From Bacteroidota bacterium (GTDB lineage Bacteria; Bacteroidota; Bacteroidia; Chitinophagales; Chitinophagaceae): a DNA stretch of 64,000 nt. Below are positions 36,482 through 44,955 of this stretch, one piece after another. The stretch lies in assembly GCA_947453145.1 (NCBI GenBank), contig CANGFA010000006.1, forward strand, positions 25,705-89,704. The letters are read 5' to 3'. The position numbers were made by a program, and so were the translations under genes. The notes below the pieces were generated by a model, which was not told the DNA's origin, searched no databases, and was given only the letters and a program-made list of their open reading frames with translations. Position 1 is the stretch's first letter. Each line of letters opens with the position of its first letter.

Positions 36482-39262
36482 ATGAAGCCATTTAAATACA
36501 TCCTAGTTTTTGGCTTTTTGATTTTTTCATCTCTAAAGGGACAAGCACAATTAGATAGTACTCAAAAAATAAACCTAGCTCTTAATAATGCCAGTATTCA
36601 AGAGTTGGTAAAAAATATGGAGTCGCAAACCGAATATCATTTTTATTTTGATACGGCTCAATTATCCAAAAAAAGATTTACGATTCAGGCTACAAAAATG
36701 CCTATGCTTCAAGTTTTTAATATACTATTTACAGAACAGAAAATATATTTTAGTGTAGACAAAGAAGAACATGTTTTTTTAGCAAGCACCCCTTTACCTA
36801 ACCTCATTTTGCCAGACAGTTATTTTGCAGGCAATGCTAAGAATGCAACTGCATCCAATAACGCTAACTATTCCAACTTTAGCGAGCCAGACGAACCCCT
36901 AAATGCACAGGAGGCTTTAGCGGACAATAAATTGTATGAAATTGGAGAAAAGTCACTTGCTGGAGCTAATATTATTACCTTGGCTGGCTACATTAAAGAC
37001 ATTCGCACTGGCGAACCTATTGCAGGCGCTTCGGTATATATAGACAAGCCTCGAATTGGGGTAAGCACCGATCAAAACGGCTACTATGCAATTTCTTTAC
37101 CCAAAGGAAAACATATTTTAAATGTACAAAGCCTTGGTATTAGAGATGTTAAAAGACAAGTAGTTTTATATAGTGATGGGAAAATGAATATAGAAGCTAC
37201 GGGTAGTATTATGTCTTTAAAAAAAGTAACTATTTCGGCTCAAAAAATAAGTAATGTTCGTGGCACAATAATGGGCGTTCAAAAACTAGATATTAAAACG
37301 GTGAAACAAGTTCCGGTGGTGTTTGGGGAAGCAGATATTTTAAGAGTAGTGACTACCCTGCCAGGAGTGAAAACCGTTGGAGAAGCCAGTACGGGTTTAA
37401 ATGTAAGAGGCGGATCCTCGGATCAAAATTTAATTTTATTTAATGATGCAACCATATATAATCCTGCACACTTTTTTGGAATGTTTTCTTCCTTTAATCC
37501 TGAACTCATAAACAATGTAGAATTATATAAAAGTAGTATTCCTGCAAGTTATGGAGGGAGATTATCCTCTGTATTAGATATTACCAGCAGAGAGGGGAAT
37601 AAAAAAGAATTTACAGGTTCCGCTGGCATTGGATTACTCACTAGTAGAGTAAATATAGAAGGGCCTCTTGAAAAAGATAAATCTTCTTTTATCTTAGGAG
37701 GAAGATCTACCTATTCCAATTGGCTTTTTAATTTAATGCCAGGCGAATATAAAAATAGTAAGGCCGATTTTTATGATCTAAACTTAATTATCAATAATCA
37801 AATTGATAAAAACAACACGCTTTATTTTACAGGTTATTTAAGTAATGATCATTTTAATTTAAATAGTGATACTGCTTATGGATATGGCAATAAAAATATG
37901 TCTGTTAAGTGGAAGCACATTTATAGCAATAAATTAAATAGTTTAATGACCGCAGGTTATGATAGTTATGGTTATCAAATTAATAGCCAACGGCTTCCCC
38001 TTTCGGCATACCAATTAAGTTTTGGCATTCAGCAAACCTATTTTAAAGCACACTTTATTTATAATATAAACAATAAGCATTCTATTGATTTTGGTTTAAA
38101 TAGTTTGTATTACAATTTGGCTCCTGGAAATTACGAGCCACTGGGCAGTAAGTCCTTAGTAGTAAAAGATATTGTAGCCAAGGAGCAAGCCTTGGAAAAT
38201 GCCTTGTATGCGACCGATCATTTTACCATTAATTCAAAACTAAAATTAGATGCTGGGATTCGCCTTTCTGCTTTTAGTGCATTAGGTCCCAATGCCATTA
38301 ATACTTATCCTACTGGAAGCCCTAGAACAGCCGACAATATTTTAAGTACCGTAAATTATACGAATGGATCCATTATTAAAACCTATGGTGGTCCAGAATT
38401 TAGACTGGGACTTAGGTATGTAATTGATGAAACCTTTTCCTTAAAAGCTGGGTATAATTCTCAAAGACAATATATTCATTCTTTGTCCAATACCACCGCT
38501 ATGGCGCCAACGGATATTTGGAAATTGAGTGACCCTAATATAAAACCTCAAACTGGAGATCAGATTTCTTTTGGTATCTATAAAAATATGAAATCAAATA
38601 CCATTGAAACCTCATTGGAACTCTACTATAAAAACATGGACAATTATTTAGATTTTAAAAGTGGTGCAAAATTGGTCATGAATCACCATATAGAAACAGA
38701 TGTATTGGGCACACAAGGAAAAGCATACGGAGTAGAACTATTGGTGAAAAAAACCGCAGGCAAATTAAATGGTTGGATTAGCTATACCTGGTCTCGTGTT
38801 TTATTAAGAATGAACGATCCAACAGCGGGGGAAATAATTAATAAAGGACAATACTACCCTTCCAATTACGATAAACCAAACGACTTAACCTTAATTGCGA
38901 ATTATAAATTTAGTCATCGCTTTAGTATCTCCTTTAATAGCAGTTATAGCACTGGACGTCCTATTACTTTGCCTATTGGAGTATTTTCCTATGGCGGGTC
39001 TTTAAGAACTTTATATGCCGACCGAAATGCATATCGAATTCCAGACTATTTTAGAACCGACTTTTCAATGAATATAGAAGGTAATCATAAGATAAATCAG
39101 CTTATGCATAATTCATGGTCCATTGGAGTTTATAATTTAACTGGGCAAAGAAATCCTTACTCTATTTATTATGTATCAGAAAAAGGAGCAGTGAATGGGT
39201 ACAAACTTTCCATATTTGGCGCTGCAATACCCTATATTAATTTAAACATCAGATTCAAATAA
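36482..39262 (+). CDS. TonB-dependent receptor with STN domain
   Basis: The 926-aa outer-membrane receptor has a signal peptide (to about KGQAQ) and an STN (secretin/TonB short N-terminal) domain around residues 28-98, with NLALNNASIQELVKNME. A linker follows, then a carboxypeptidase-regulatory-like domain (about 165-240, with GEPIAGASVYI), a plug (about 270-370, with GEADILRVVTTLPGV and GLNVRGGSSDQNLILFND) and a beta-barrel to the end. STN domains usually signal to a FecR/sigma pair; none is found in the window. It is immediately followed by the DUF4249 gene, the normal companion of this receptor type. The ligand is unknown. Confidence 0.92.
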   Translation: MKPFKYILVFGFLIFSSLKGQAQLDSTQKINLALNNASIQELVKNMESQTEYHFYFDTAQLSKKRFTIQATKMPMLQVFNILFTEQKIYFSVDKEEHVFLASTPLPNLILPDSYFAGNAKNATASNNANYSNFSEPDEPLNAQEALADNKLYEIGEKSLAGANIITLAGYIKDIRTGEPIAGASVYIDKPRIGVSTDQNGYYAISLPKGKHILNVQSLGIRDVKRQVVLYSDGKMNIEATGSIMSLKKVTISAQKISNVRGTIMGVQKLDIKTVKQVPVVFGEADILRVVTTLPGVKTVGEASTGLNVRGGSSDQNLILFNDATIYNPAHFFGMFSSFNPELINNVELYKSSIPASYGGRLSSVLDITSREGNKKEFTGSAGIGLLTSRVNIEGPLEKDKSSFILGGRSTYSNWLFNLMPGEYKNSKADFYDLNLIINNQIDKNNTLYFTGYLSNDHFNLNSDTAYGYGNKNMSVKWKHIYSNKLNSLMTAGYDSYGYQINSQRLPLSAYQLSFGIQQTYFKAHFIYNINNKHSIDFGLNSLYYNLAPGNYEPLGSKSLVVKDIVAKEQALENALYATDHFTINSKLKLDAGIRLSAFSALGPNAINTYPTGSPRTADNILSTVNYTNGSIIKTYGGPEFRLGLRYVIDETFSLKAGYNSQRQYIHSLSNTTAMAPTDIWKLSDPNIKPQTGDQISFGIYKNMKSNTIETSLELYYKNMDNYLDFKSGAKLVMNHHIETDVLGTQGKAYGVELLVKKTAGKLNGWISYTWSRVLLRMNDPTAGEIINKGQYYPSNYDKPNDLTLIANYKFSHRFSISFNSSYSTGRPITLPIGVFSYGGSLRTLYADRNAYRIPDYFRTDFSMNIEGNHKINQLMHNSWSIGVYNLTGQRNPYSIYYVSEKGAVNGYKLSIFGAAIPYINLNIRFK

Positions 39263-39267
39263 GCAAT

Positions 39268-40431
39268 ATGAAAAAATATTTAAACTACTTATTGCTTTTA
39301 TTTATTGCCATTGGTTGTAAAGAAAAATATATTTCTCCAGTGGTTTCACCCGCAACTGGTTACTTAGTAGTAGAAGGAATTATTAATAGTGGCGCGGGAG
39401 AAACAAATATTACCTTGTCAAGAACTTCTAAATTAAGTAGCCAGACCGTTTTGTTTGAACAAGGGGCAAAAGTGTTTGTACAAGGCGAAGACAATACTTC
39501 GATAGGATTAAAAGAATCAAGTACCGGTCATTTTGTAATAACTGGCTTGAATTTAAATAATGCTAAAAAATATAGGCTTTCTATTGTCACAAAAGACGGC
39601 AAAACCTATCAATCGGATTTTAGTGCCGTAAAAAATAATCCTGTTATTGATAGTGTAAGTTGGAGAAGAGAAGGTCGAGATGTGCAACTATATGTCAATA
39701 CCCATGATCCCAATAACAACACTAAATATTATCAATGGGAATATGCAGAAACCTGGGAAATACACTCCTACTATTTATCTACTTTAAAATATAAAGTGGG
39801 CACCAATAGTAAAGGTGCTACCACCTATAGTGCAGTTTATAATGACTCTACCAACTATGGTCCAGACATGACTAAATACTTTTGTTGGAAAACAGAACCT
39901 TCCACGAGTATTATGACTGGCACTACGACCAATTTAGCTAGTGATGTAATTAACCTTCCTCTAATTAATATATCCGCGGATTCTTGGAAATTAAATATCT
40001 TATATAGCATGAATGTTAGGCAGTACAGCCTAAGCGAAGGCAGGTATGAGTTTTTACAAAGGATGAAGAAAAACACCGAAGGAACGGGTTCGGTTTTTGA
40101 TGCGCAACCATCCGAATACAATAGTAATATTCATTGCTTAAGTAATCCAAATGAACCTGTGATTGGTTATGTAGATGTTTGCAATGTTCAGGAAAAAAGA
40201 ATTTTCATAAACAGAAAGTCTTTACCCGACTGGAATTATAATCAGAGTTGTTCGGAAGTGGAAATACCTAATGTGAGTGATAGCATTGCCATAAAAGCAT
40301 TATTTCTTTTGCCAACATATCCAAATACAGACCCCATGACAGGGCGTATTATTTCCTTTTTCGCAGCCCCACCCGAATGCGTGGATTGTAAATTAAAAGG
40401 ATCGAGTACTAAACCAAGCTTTTGGCCATAA
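39268..40431 (+). CDS. DUF4249 lipoprotein
   Basis: The 387-aa lipoprotein has a signal ending in FIAIGC (Cys17). The N-terminal motif TGYLVVEGIINSGAGETNITLSRT matches the DUF4249 opening, and an Ig-like beta domain follows (RYRLSIV-type strand, KTYQSDF). Several Cys residues cluster at the C-terminus (CVDC). DUF4249 proteins are nearly always encoded next to TonB receptors in Bacteroidota and are thought to sit on the surface as receptor partners, similar in role to SusD. It starts 5 bp after the receptor gene. Confidence 0.9.
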   Translation: MKKYLNYLLLLFIAIGCKEKYISPVVSPATGYLVVEGIINSGAGETNITLSRTSKLSSQTVLFEQGAKVFVQGEDNTSIGLKESSTGHFVITGLNLNNAKKYRLSIVTKDGKTYQSDFSAVKNNPVIDSVSWRREGRDVQLYVNTHDPNNNTKYYQWEYAETWEIHSYYLSTLKYKVGTNSKGATTYSAVYNDSTNYGPDMTKYFCWKTEPSTSIMTGTTTNLASDVINLPLINISADSWKLNILYSMNVRQYSLSEGRYEFLQRMKKNTEGTGSVFDAQPSEYNSNIHCLSNPNEPVIGYVDVCNVQEKRIFINRKSLPDWNYNQSCSEVEIPNVSDSIAIKALFLLPTYPNTDPMTGRIISFFAAPPECVDCKLKGSSTKPSFWP

Positions 40432-40442
40432 ACAAATTGACA

Positions 40443-42803
40443 ATGAAAAAATATTTATTTTTTATAATTACACTACTGTCCATTTTGTTTAGACAAGCAA
40501 ATGCGCAGTCAAATGATTTAGTGGAAATTCAAAACTCCATTGAATCTTACACCGGCAAGCATTTACCCGAAAAATTATATGTGCATACGGATAAGTGGGT
40601 GTATTTTAACAATGAAATATGTTGGTTTAAAATATATACCCTAGATGGATTCTTTCATACCCCTTTGGATTTAAACAAAGTAGCTTATATAGAATTATTG
40701 GACGCCAATCATCAAGCTGTGATGCAAGAAAAAATTGGCTTACACAATGCAACTGGTTCAGGCGCTTTGCAATTTCCTGCTAATATTCCTACTGGGAATT
40801 ATACTTTAGTTGCTTATACGAATTGGATGAAGAATTTTAACCCTGCATTCTTCTTCTCTAAAAATATAACCATCCTAAATACACAAAATGGTTATGATCG
40901 AACAAATACGAAGCAAAAAGCATCCTACATACTTAACTTATTTCCAGAAAGTGGGAATATATTAAATGGCCTATCCAACAAGATTGCTTTTTCGGCAACC
41001 GATAACTTTGGAAAAGGGATCCAAGCAAAAGGCTGGGTACTAAATAATAAATTGGATACCCTTTTACATTTTACTACTTTAATGAATGGACTAGGTAGTT
41101 TTAGTTTTACTCCCAAGGAGCAAGAAAGCTATAAGGCTGTTATTGAAACACCGGCTGGAATGATTGAAATGGCCATACCGGAAAGTACAATAAATGGATA
41201 TAAAATTCAAATTCAAAACAACAATAGCAATGACTTTAAGTTGTTTGTGAATCATGTTAACAACAACAATAAAACGGTTTATCTTATAATTCATTGCAGA
41301 GGAATTATTAAAAAAGCATTGCAAATTACTTTAGGAAACGACCCGCTTTCATTAAATATTTCGCAAAATGATTTAGGAGACGGCATTAATACTTGTACCC
41401 TATTTGATTCCAATAAAAAGCCCATAGCTGAAAGACTATTATTTAAATATCCAAATCAAGAAGTTGGTGAATTACAATTGGAAACGAATAGTTTTAAAAA
41501 TAGGTCTAAGGTTAATTTATCCATTACCTCCAAAGTGAGCAATACTTATGACGCTTCCATTGCTGTTTATAAAATAGATTCTTTGCAAGATATCGATGAA
41601 ATGAACATACAAAATTACTTATGGCTGAGTTCGGATTTAGTTGGAAAAGTAGAAGCTCCTCATTCCTATTTTGATAAAAACAATCCCAACCGTTTTGCAG
41701 CAATGGACAATTTGATGCTTACTCATGGATGGAGAAGATTCATACAAGATAACCTTACTGAAAGCAACCCCAAACCTTATAACTATTTGCCTGAAATGGG
41801 TGGTATGCTAATTACCGGCAAAATTGTAAACAAAAGAACAACCATCCCTTCGAAGGAAACTGCTGGCTATTTATCAGTTCCTTCTAAGAACACCGTTTTT
41901 AAATCGGCTCTCAGTGATGCCAACGGTAAAGTCACCTTTCAATTCCAGGAATTTAATAACCAAGGTCAAATTATTGCACAAGCGGACAGCGTTAAAAATC
42001 TAAAAAATAAAATTGAAATTGATAATCCATTTATAGGGAAATCTGTAAAATGGGATACTCCTACAACATTAGATATAAATAAATTACCTAAACAAGCTAT
42101 TTCTGCTGCACATAGAAACATTCAAGTACAAAATTATTTTAGCCCTCAATATGCCACTCAGTTTTTAGAAAATTTGCAAGATACTAATGCATTTTACTTT
42201 ACCCCAGACAGAACCTATTTTTTAGATGACTATGCGCGTTTTACAACATTAGAAGAAGTGATTAGAGAATATGTAACCCCTGTTACCTTGGTAAAAGAAA
42301 AAGGGAAATACCAATTTTATGTGTATGATGATGCTTACAAGCAGTTCTTTGAACAAAGTCCCTTGGTATTATTGGATGGCGTTATTATTAAAGACATTGA
42401 TAAATTTTTAGAATATGACCCATTAAAAATCAGAAAGTTAGAAGTGCTTTCAAAGGTTTATTACGCCGGCAACCTTGCCTATAATGGCATTATCAATTTT
42501 ACCACCTATACAGGCAAGTTGGACGCATTTGAATTGGATCCCAACGCTGTGATATTGGACTATAAAGGATTGCAATCTAAACGCATATTTAATGCTCCCG
42601 TATATGAAACCGAAGCACAGGTAGAAAATAGATTACCTGATTTTAGACAACTGCTTTATTGGAAACCAGATGCTTTAATAAGTAAGAAAAATAATTTTTC
42701 GTTTTATACTTCCGATTTGAATGGAAATTTTATGATTAGTGTCCAAGGAATAAACAAGGATGGATCTATCTTTAATCAAAGTATACCGTTCTCCGTTAAA
42801 TAA
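40443..42803 (+). CDS. Large secreted protein with MG2-like region and TonB-plug-like C-terminus
   Basis: The 786-aa product begins with a signal peptide at the ATG at 40443 (MKKYLFFIITLLSILFRQ, cleaved near ANAQS). The N-terminal part (HLPEKLYVHTDKWVYFNNEICWFKIYTLDG) matches the MG2-type opening of alpha-2-macroglobulin-like domains. Ig-like strands fill the middle. Near the C-terminus, SPLVLLDGVIIKDIDKFLEYDPLKIRKLEVL and YNGIINFTTYTGKL read like a TonB-receptor plug, but no barrel follows. Such proteins recur downstream of DUF4249/TonB pairs in Bacteroidota; their role is unknown. It is 11 bp behind the DUF4249 gene and closes the operon. Confidence 0.8.
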   Translation: MKKYLFFIITLLSILFRQANAQSNDLVEIQNSIESYTGKHLPEKLYVHTDKWVYFNNEICWFKIYTLDGFFHTPLDLNKVAYIELLDANHQAVMQEKIGLHNATGSGALQFPANIPTGNYTLVAYTNWMKNFNPAFFFSKNITILNTQNGYDRTNTKQKASYILNLFPESGNILNGLSNKIAFSATDNFGKGIQAKGWVLNNKLDTLLHFTTLMNGLGSFSFTPKEQESYKAVIETPAGMIEMAIPESTINGYKIQIQNNNSNDFKLFVNHVNNNNKTVYLIIHCRGIIKKALQITLGNDPLSLNISQNDLGDGINTCTLFDSNKKPIAERLLFKYPNQEVGELQLETNSFKNRSKVNLSITSKVSNTYDASIAVYKIDSLQDIDEMNIQNYLWLSSDLVGKVEAPHSYFDKNNPNRFAAMDNLMLTHGWRRFIQDNLTESNPKPYNYLPEMGGMLITGKIVNKRTTIPSKETAGYLSVPSKNTVFKSALSDANGKVTFQFQEFNNQGQIIAQADSVKNLKNKIEIDNPFIGKSVKWDTPTTLDINKLPKQAISAAHRNIQVQNYFSPQYATQFLENLQDTNAFYFTPDRTYFLDDYARFTTLEEVIREYVTPVTLVKEKGKYQFYVYDDAYKQFFEQSPLVLLDGVIIKDIDKFLEYDPLKIRKLEVLSKVYYAGNLAYNGIINFTTYTGKLDAFELDPNAVILDYKGLQSKRIFNAPVYETEAQVENRLPDFRQLLYWKPDALISKKNNFSFYTSDLNGNFMISVQGINKDGSIFNQSIPFSVK

Positions 42804-42845
42804 TTAAGTAATATTTGTTAACTTAGTTTATATAAATATTTTTTT

Positions 42846-44111
42846 ATGAATAAAAGGCAGTTTATCAAACAAATAGCCCTTACTAGTTTTGGAGCTCCCT
42901 TAGGCTTAGCAGGTTTAGCAAAGTCTTTTGAAAAAAAAGCAGCTTTATCCCCTGCTCAATTAGCCAGTAATGATTCATTTTGGGATGAAATAAGAAAACA
43001 ATATTTGTTGAAGCCTGATTATATTAATTTGGAAAACGGCTACTATAACTTTTTACCACAGCCGCTTTTAAATAAATTTATTGAGCATATAAAGGAAGTG
43101 AATCTGCAAGGTTCGTATTATATGCGTACCGTTCAGTTTGACAATAAGAAAAAAATTACCGCACGCCTTGCGGGTATTGCGGGTTGCAGTCCCGACGAAT
43201 TAATTATTACCAGAAATACAACCGAATCCCTGGATATGGTTATTGGCGGATTAGATTGGAAAGTGGGTGATGAAGCCATTATGGCCTATCAGGATTATGG
43301 TGCTATGTTAGATATGTTTGAACAGATTCAAAACAGATACGGGGTAACTAGAATTATGTTATCGGTTCCGAACCACCCAAAAAACGATGAAGAAATAGTC
43401 AGCCTTTATCAAAATGCGATCACTGATAAAACAAAAGCTATATTAGTTAGTCATATGATTAACATATCAGGACAAATTTTGCCTATTCGTAAAATTTGTG
43501 ACATGGCGCACGAAAAAGGGGTACAAGTAATTGTTGATGGTGCACATGCATTTGCACATTTTCAATTTAAAATTGAGGATTTAAATTGCGATTATTATGC
43601 AGCAGCTTTACACAAATGGCTGAGTACGCCATTAGGTGCAGGCATGCTTTATGTTAGAAAAGATAATATCAAAAAAGTATGGCCATTACTTGCAGATGGG
43701 GAAAAAGATTTAAATAAAATAAATCGTTTAAACCATACCGGCACCCACCCTGTTCACACCGACTTAACTATTAATGACTCCATTGATTATTATGAAATGA
43801 TTGGCGCTGAACGAAAAGAAGCAAGACTTCGTTATTTACAAAACTACTGGACAAGTAAGGTAAAATCTAACCCTAAAATTTTGGTCAATACGCCAACTGA
43901 TCCTAACAGAAGTTGCGCTATCGCCAACGTTGGTATAGAAGGAATTGAACCAGCTGATTTAGCAAAAAGATTATTAAATGAACATAAAGTGTGGACTGTT
44001 GCCATTGACTATGCTAATATTCGTGGTTGTAGAATTTGTCCAAACATTTATACTACTACTGCCGAGCTAGATCATTTTGTAAATGCTTTGTCAAGTTTAG
44101 CAAAATCATAA
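42846..44111 (+). CDS. Class V PLP-dependent enzyme (isopenicillin-N-epimerase-like), exported
   Basis: The 421-aa protein of the class V aminotransferase fold carries an N-terminal Tat/Sec-like signal (NKRQFIKQIALTSFGAPLGLAGL). The PLP site is intact: NTTES near residue 124, DGAHA with Asp231 and His234, and Lys257 in ALHKW. The ending WTVAIDYANIRGCRICPNIYTT is typical of the family that includes isopenicillin N epimerase and cysteine desulfurase-like proteins. The substrate is unknown; epimerisation or lyase chemistry on an amino acid or peptide is plausible. It lies upstream of the DeoR-SusCD-MurQ set by 81 bp. Confidence 0.85.
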   Translation: MNKRQFIKQIALTSFGAPLGLAGLAKSFEKKAALSPAQLASNDSFWDEIRKQYLLKPDYINLENGYYNFLPQPLLNKFIEHIKEVNLQGSYYMRTVQFDNKKKITARLAGIAGCSPDELIITRNTTESLDMVIGGLDWKVGDEAIMAYQDYGAMLDMFEQIQNRYGVTRIMLSVPNHPKNDEEIVSLYQNAITDKTKAILVSHMINISGQILPIRKICDMAHEKGVQVIVDGAHAFAHFQFKIEDLNCDYYAAALHKWLSTPLGAGMLYVRKDNIKKVWPLLADGEKDLNKINRLNHTGTHPVHTDLTINDSIDYYEMIGAERKEARLRYLQNYWTSKVKSNPKILVNTPTDPNRSCAIANVGIEGIEPADLAKRLLNEHKVWTVAIDYANIRGCRICPNIYTTTAELDHFVNALSSLAKS

Positions 44112-44151
44112 AATTCCACAATCAAGACCTAATTATTAACATTTGTTCGTA

Positions 44152-44192
44152 TTTGCGGTTTTTTGCATAATTTGTTTTCCGAAAACCGCAAA
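44152..44192 (+). promoter_or_regulatory. Hairpin/operator at the DeoR start codon
   Basis: TTTGCGGTTTT at 44152-44162 and its exact complement at 44182-44192 form an 11-bp inverted repeat with a 19-base spacer. The second arm abuts the ATG at 44193. In DNA it could be an operator bound by the DeoR protein; in RNA it would sequester the initiation region. No T run is present, so it is not a simple terminator. Confidence 0.6.
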
Positions 44193-44939
44193 ATGTTTAA
44201 AAAAGAGCGTCAAAACTATATATTACACCAACTAAACCTGCATAATAAAGTATTATGTGCGGATTTAAGCAGTAATATGAGTGTATCTGATGATACAGTT
44301 AGAAGAGATTTGCATGAACTGTCCCAAGAGGGAAAATTAATTAAAGTTCATGGCGGTGCTTTGAGCAAATCATTTCATACAGCATTTGATAGAGAAATGG
44401 TTTATAATATTGAGCATAAAAATATAATTGCTAAGAAAACAGCGGCACTCATACAAAATGGAATGTATGTTTTAACCTCAGGAGGAACATCCATATTAGA
44501 GTTTGCAAAATCTTTAGACCCACAATTAAATGCTACATTTTTTACTTGTAGCTTAAACGCTGCCATTGAATTTTCGCACCATCCAGGTATTGAAGTGGTA
44601 ATGATTGGTGATAAAATTTCAAAAGATTCCATGTTGGCAACAGGCGCTAATGCAGTACAAGCAATTGAATCCATCCAAGCAGATTATTGCATCATGGGTA
44701 TTAATTCATTGGATACTCAATTTGGATTAAGTGAAAATGATTGGGAAGTAGTTCAAATAAAAAAAGCAATGATTAAAGCATCTAAAAAAACAATTTGTAT
44801 TGGCATTTCTGAAAAACTAAATTCTCAACAAAAAATTAAAGTGGCGAACCTTGATGATATCGATATTTTAATTACTGAATTAAATCCCAATAATCCCCTA
44901 CTGACTCCATATAAAAAACACGGAATTATCATCTATTAA
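44193..44939 (+). CDS. DeoR/GlpR-family transcriptional regulator
   Basis: The 248-aa repressor-type protein has an N-terminal DeoR helix-turn-helix (residues about 18-48: VLCADLSSNMSVSDDTVRRDLHEL) and the KVHGGAL boundary. A C-terminal sugar-phosphate sensor domain follows, of the ribose-5-phosphate isomerase-like fold (LTSGGTSILEFAKSL, CIMGINSLD, GLSENDWEVVQIKKAMI). The ATG at 44193 is chosen over an upstream one at 44163 because the protein then starts with the standard KKERQNYIL. It heads the susC-susD-murQ group (16 bp gap) and would respond to a phosphorylated amino sugar, for instance MurNAc-6-phosphate or GlcNAc-6-phosphate (inference from the neighbours). Confidence 0.9.
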   Translation: MFKKERQNYILHQLNLHNKVLCADLSSNMSVSDDTVRRDLHELSQEGKLIKVHGGALSKSFHTAFDREMVYNIEHKNIIAKKTAALIQNGMYVLTSGGTSILEFAKSLDPQLNATFFTCSLNAAIEFSHHPGIEVVMIGDKISKDSMLATGANAVQAIESIQADYCIMGINSLDTQFGLSENDWEVVQIKKAMIKASKKTICIGISEKLNSQQKIKVANLDDIDILITELNPNNPLLTPYKKHGIIIY

Positions 44940-44955
44940 TAATTAAAACACAGTT

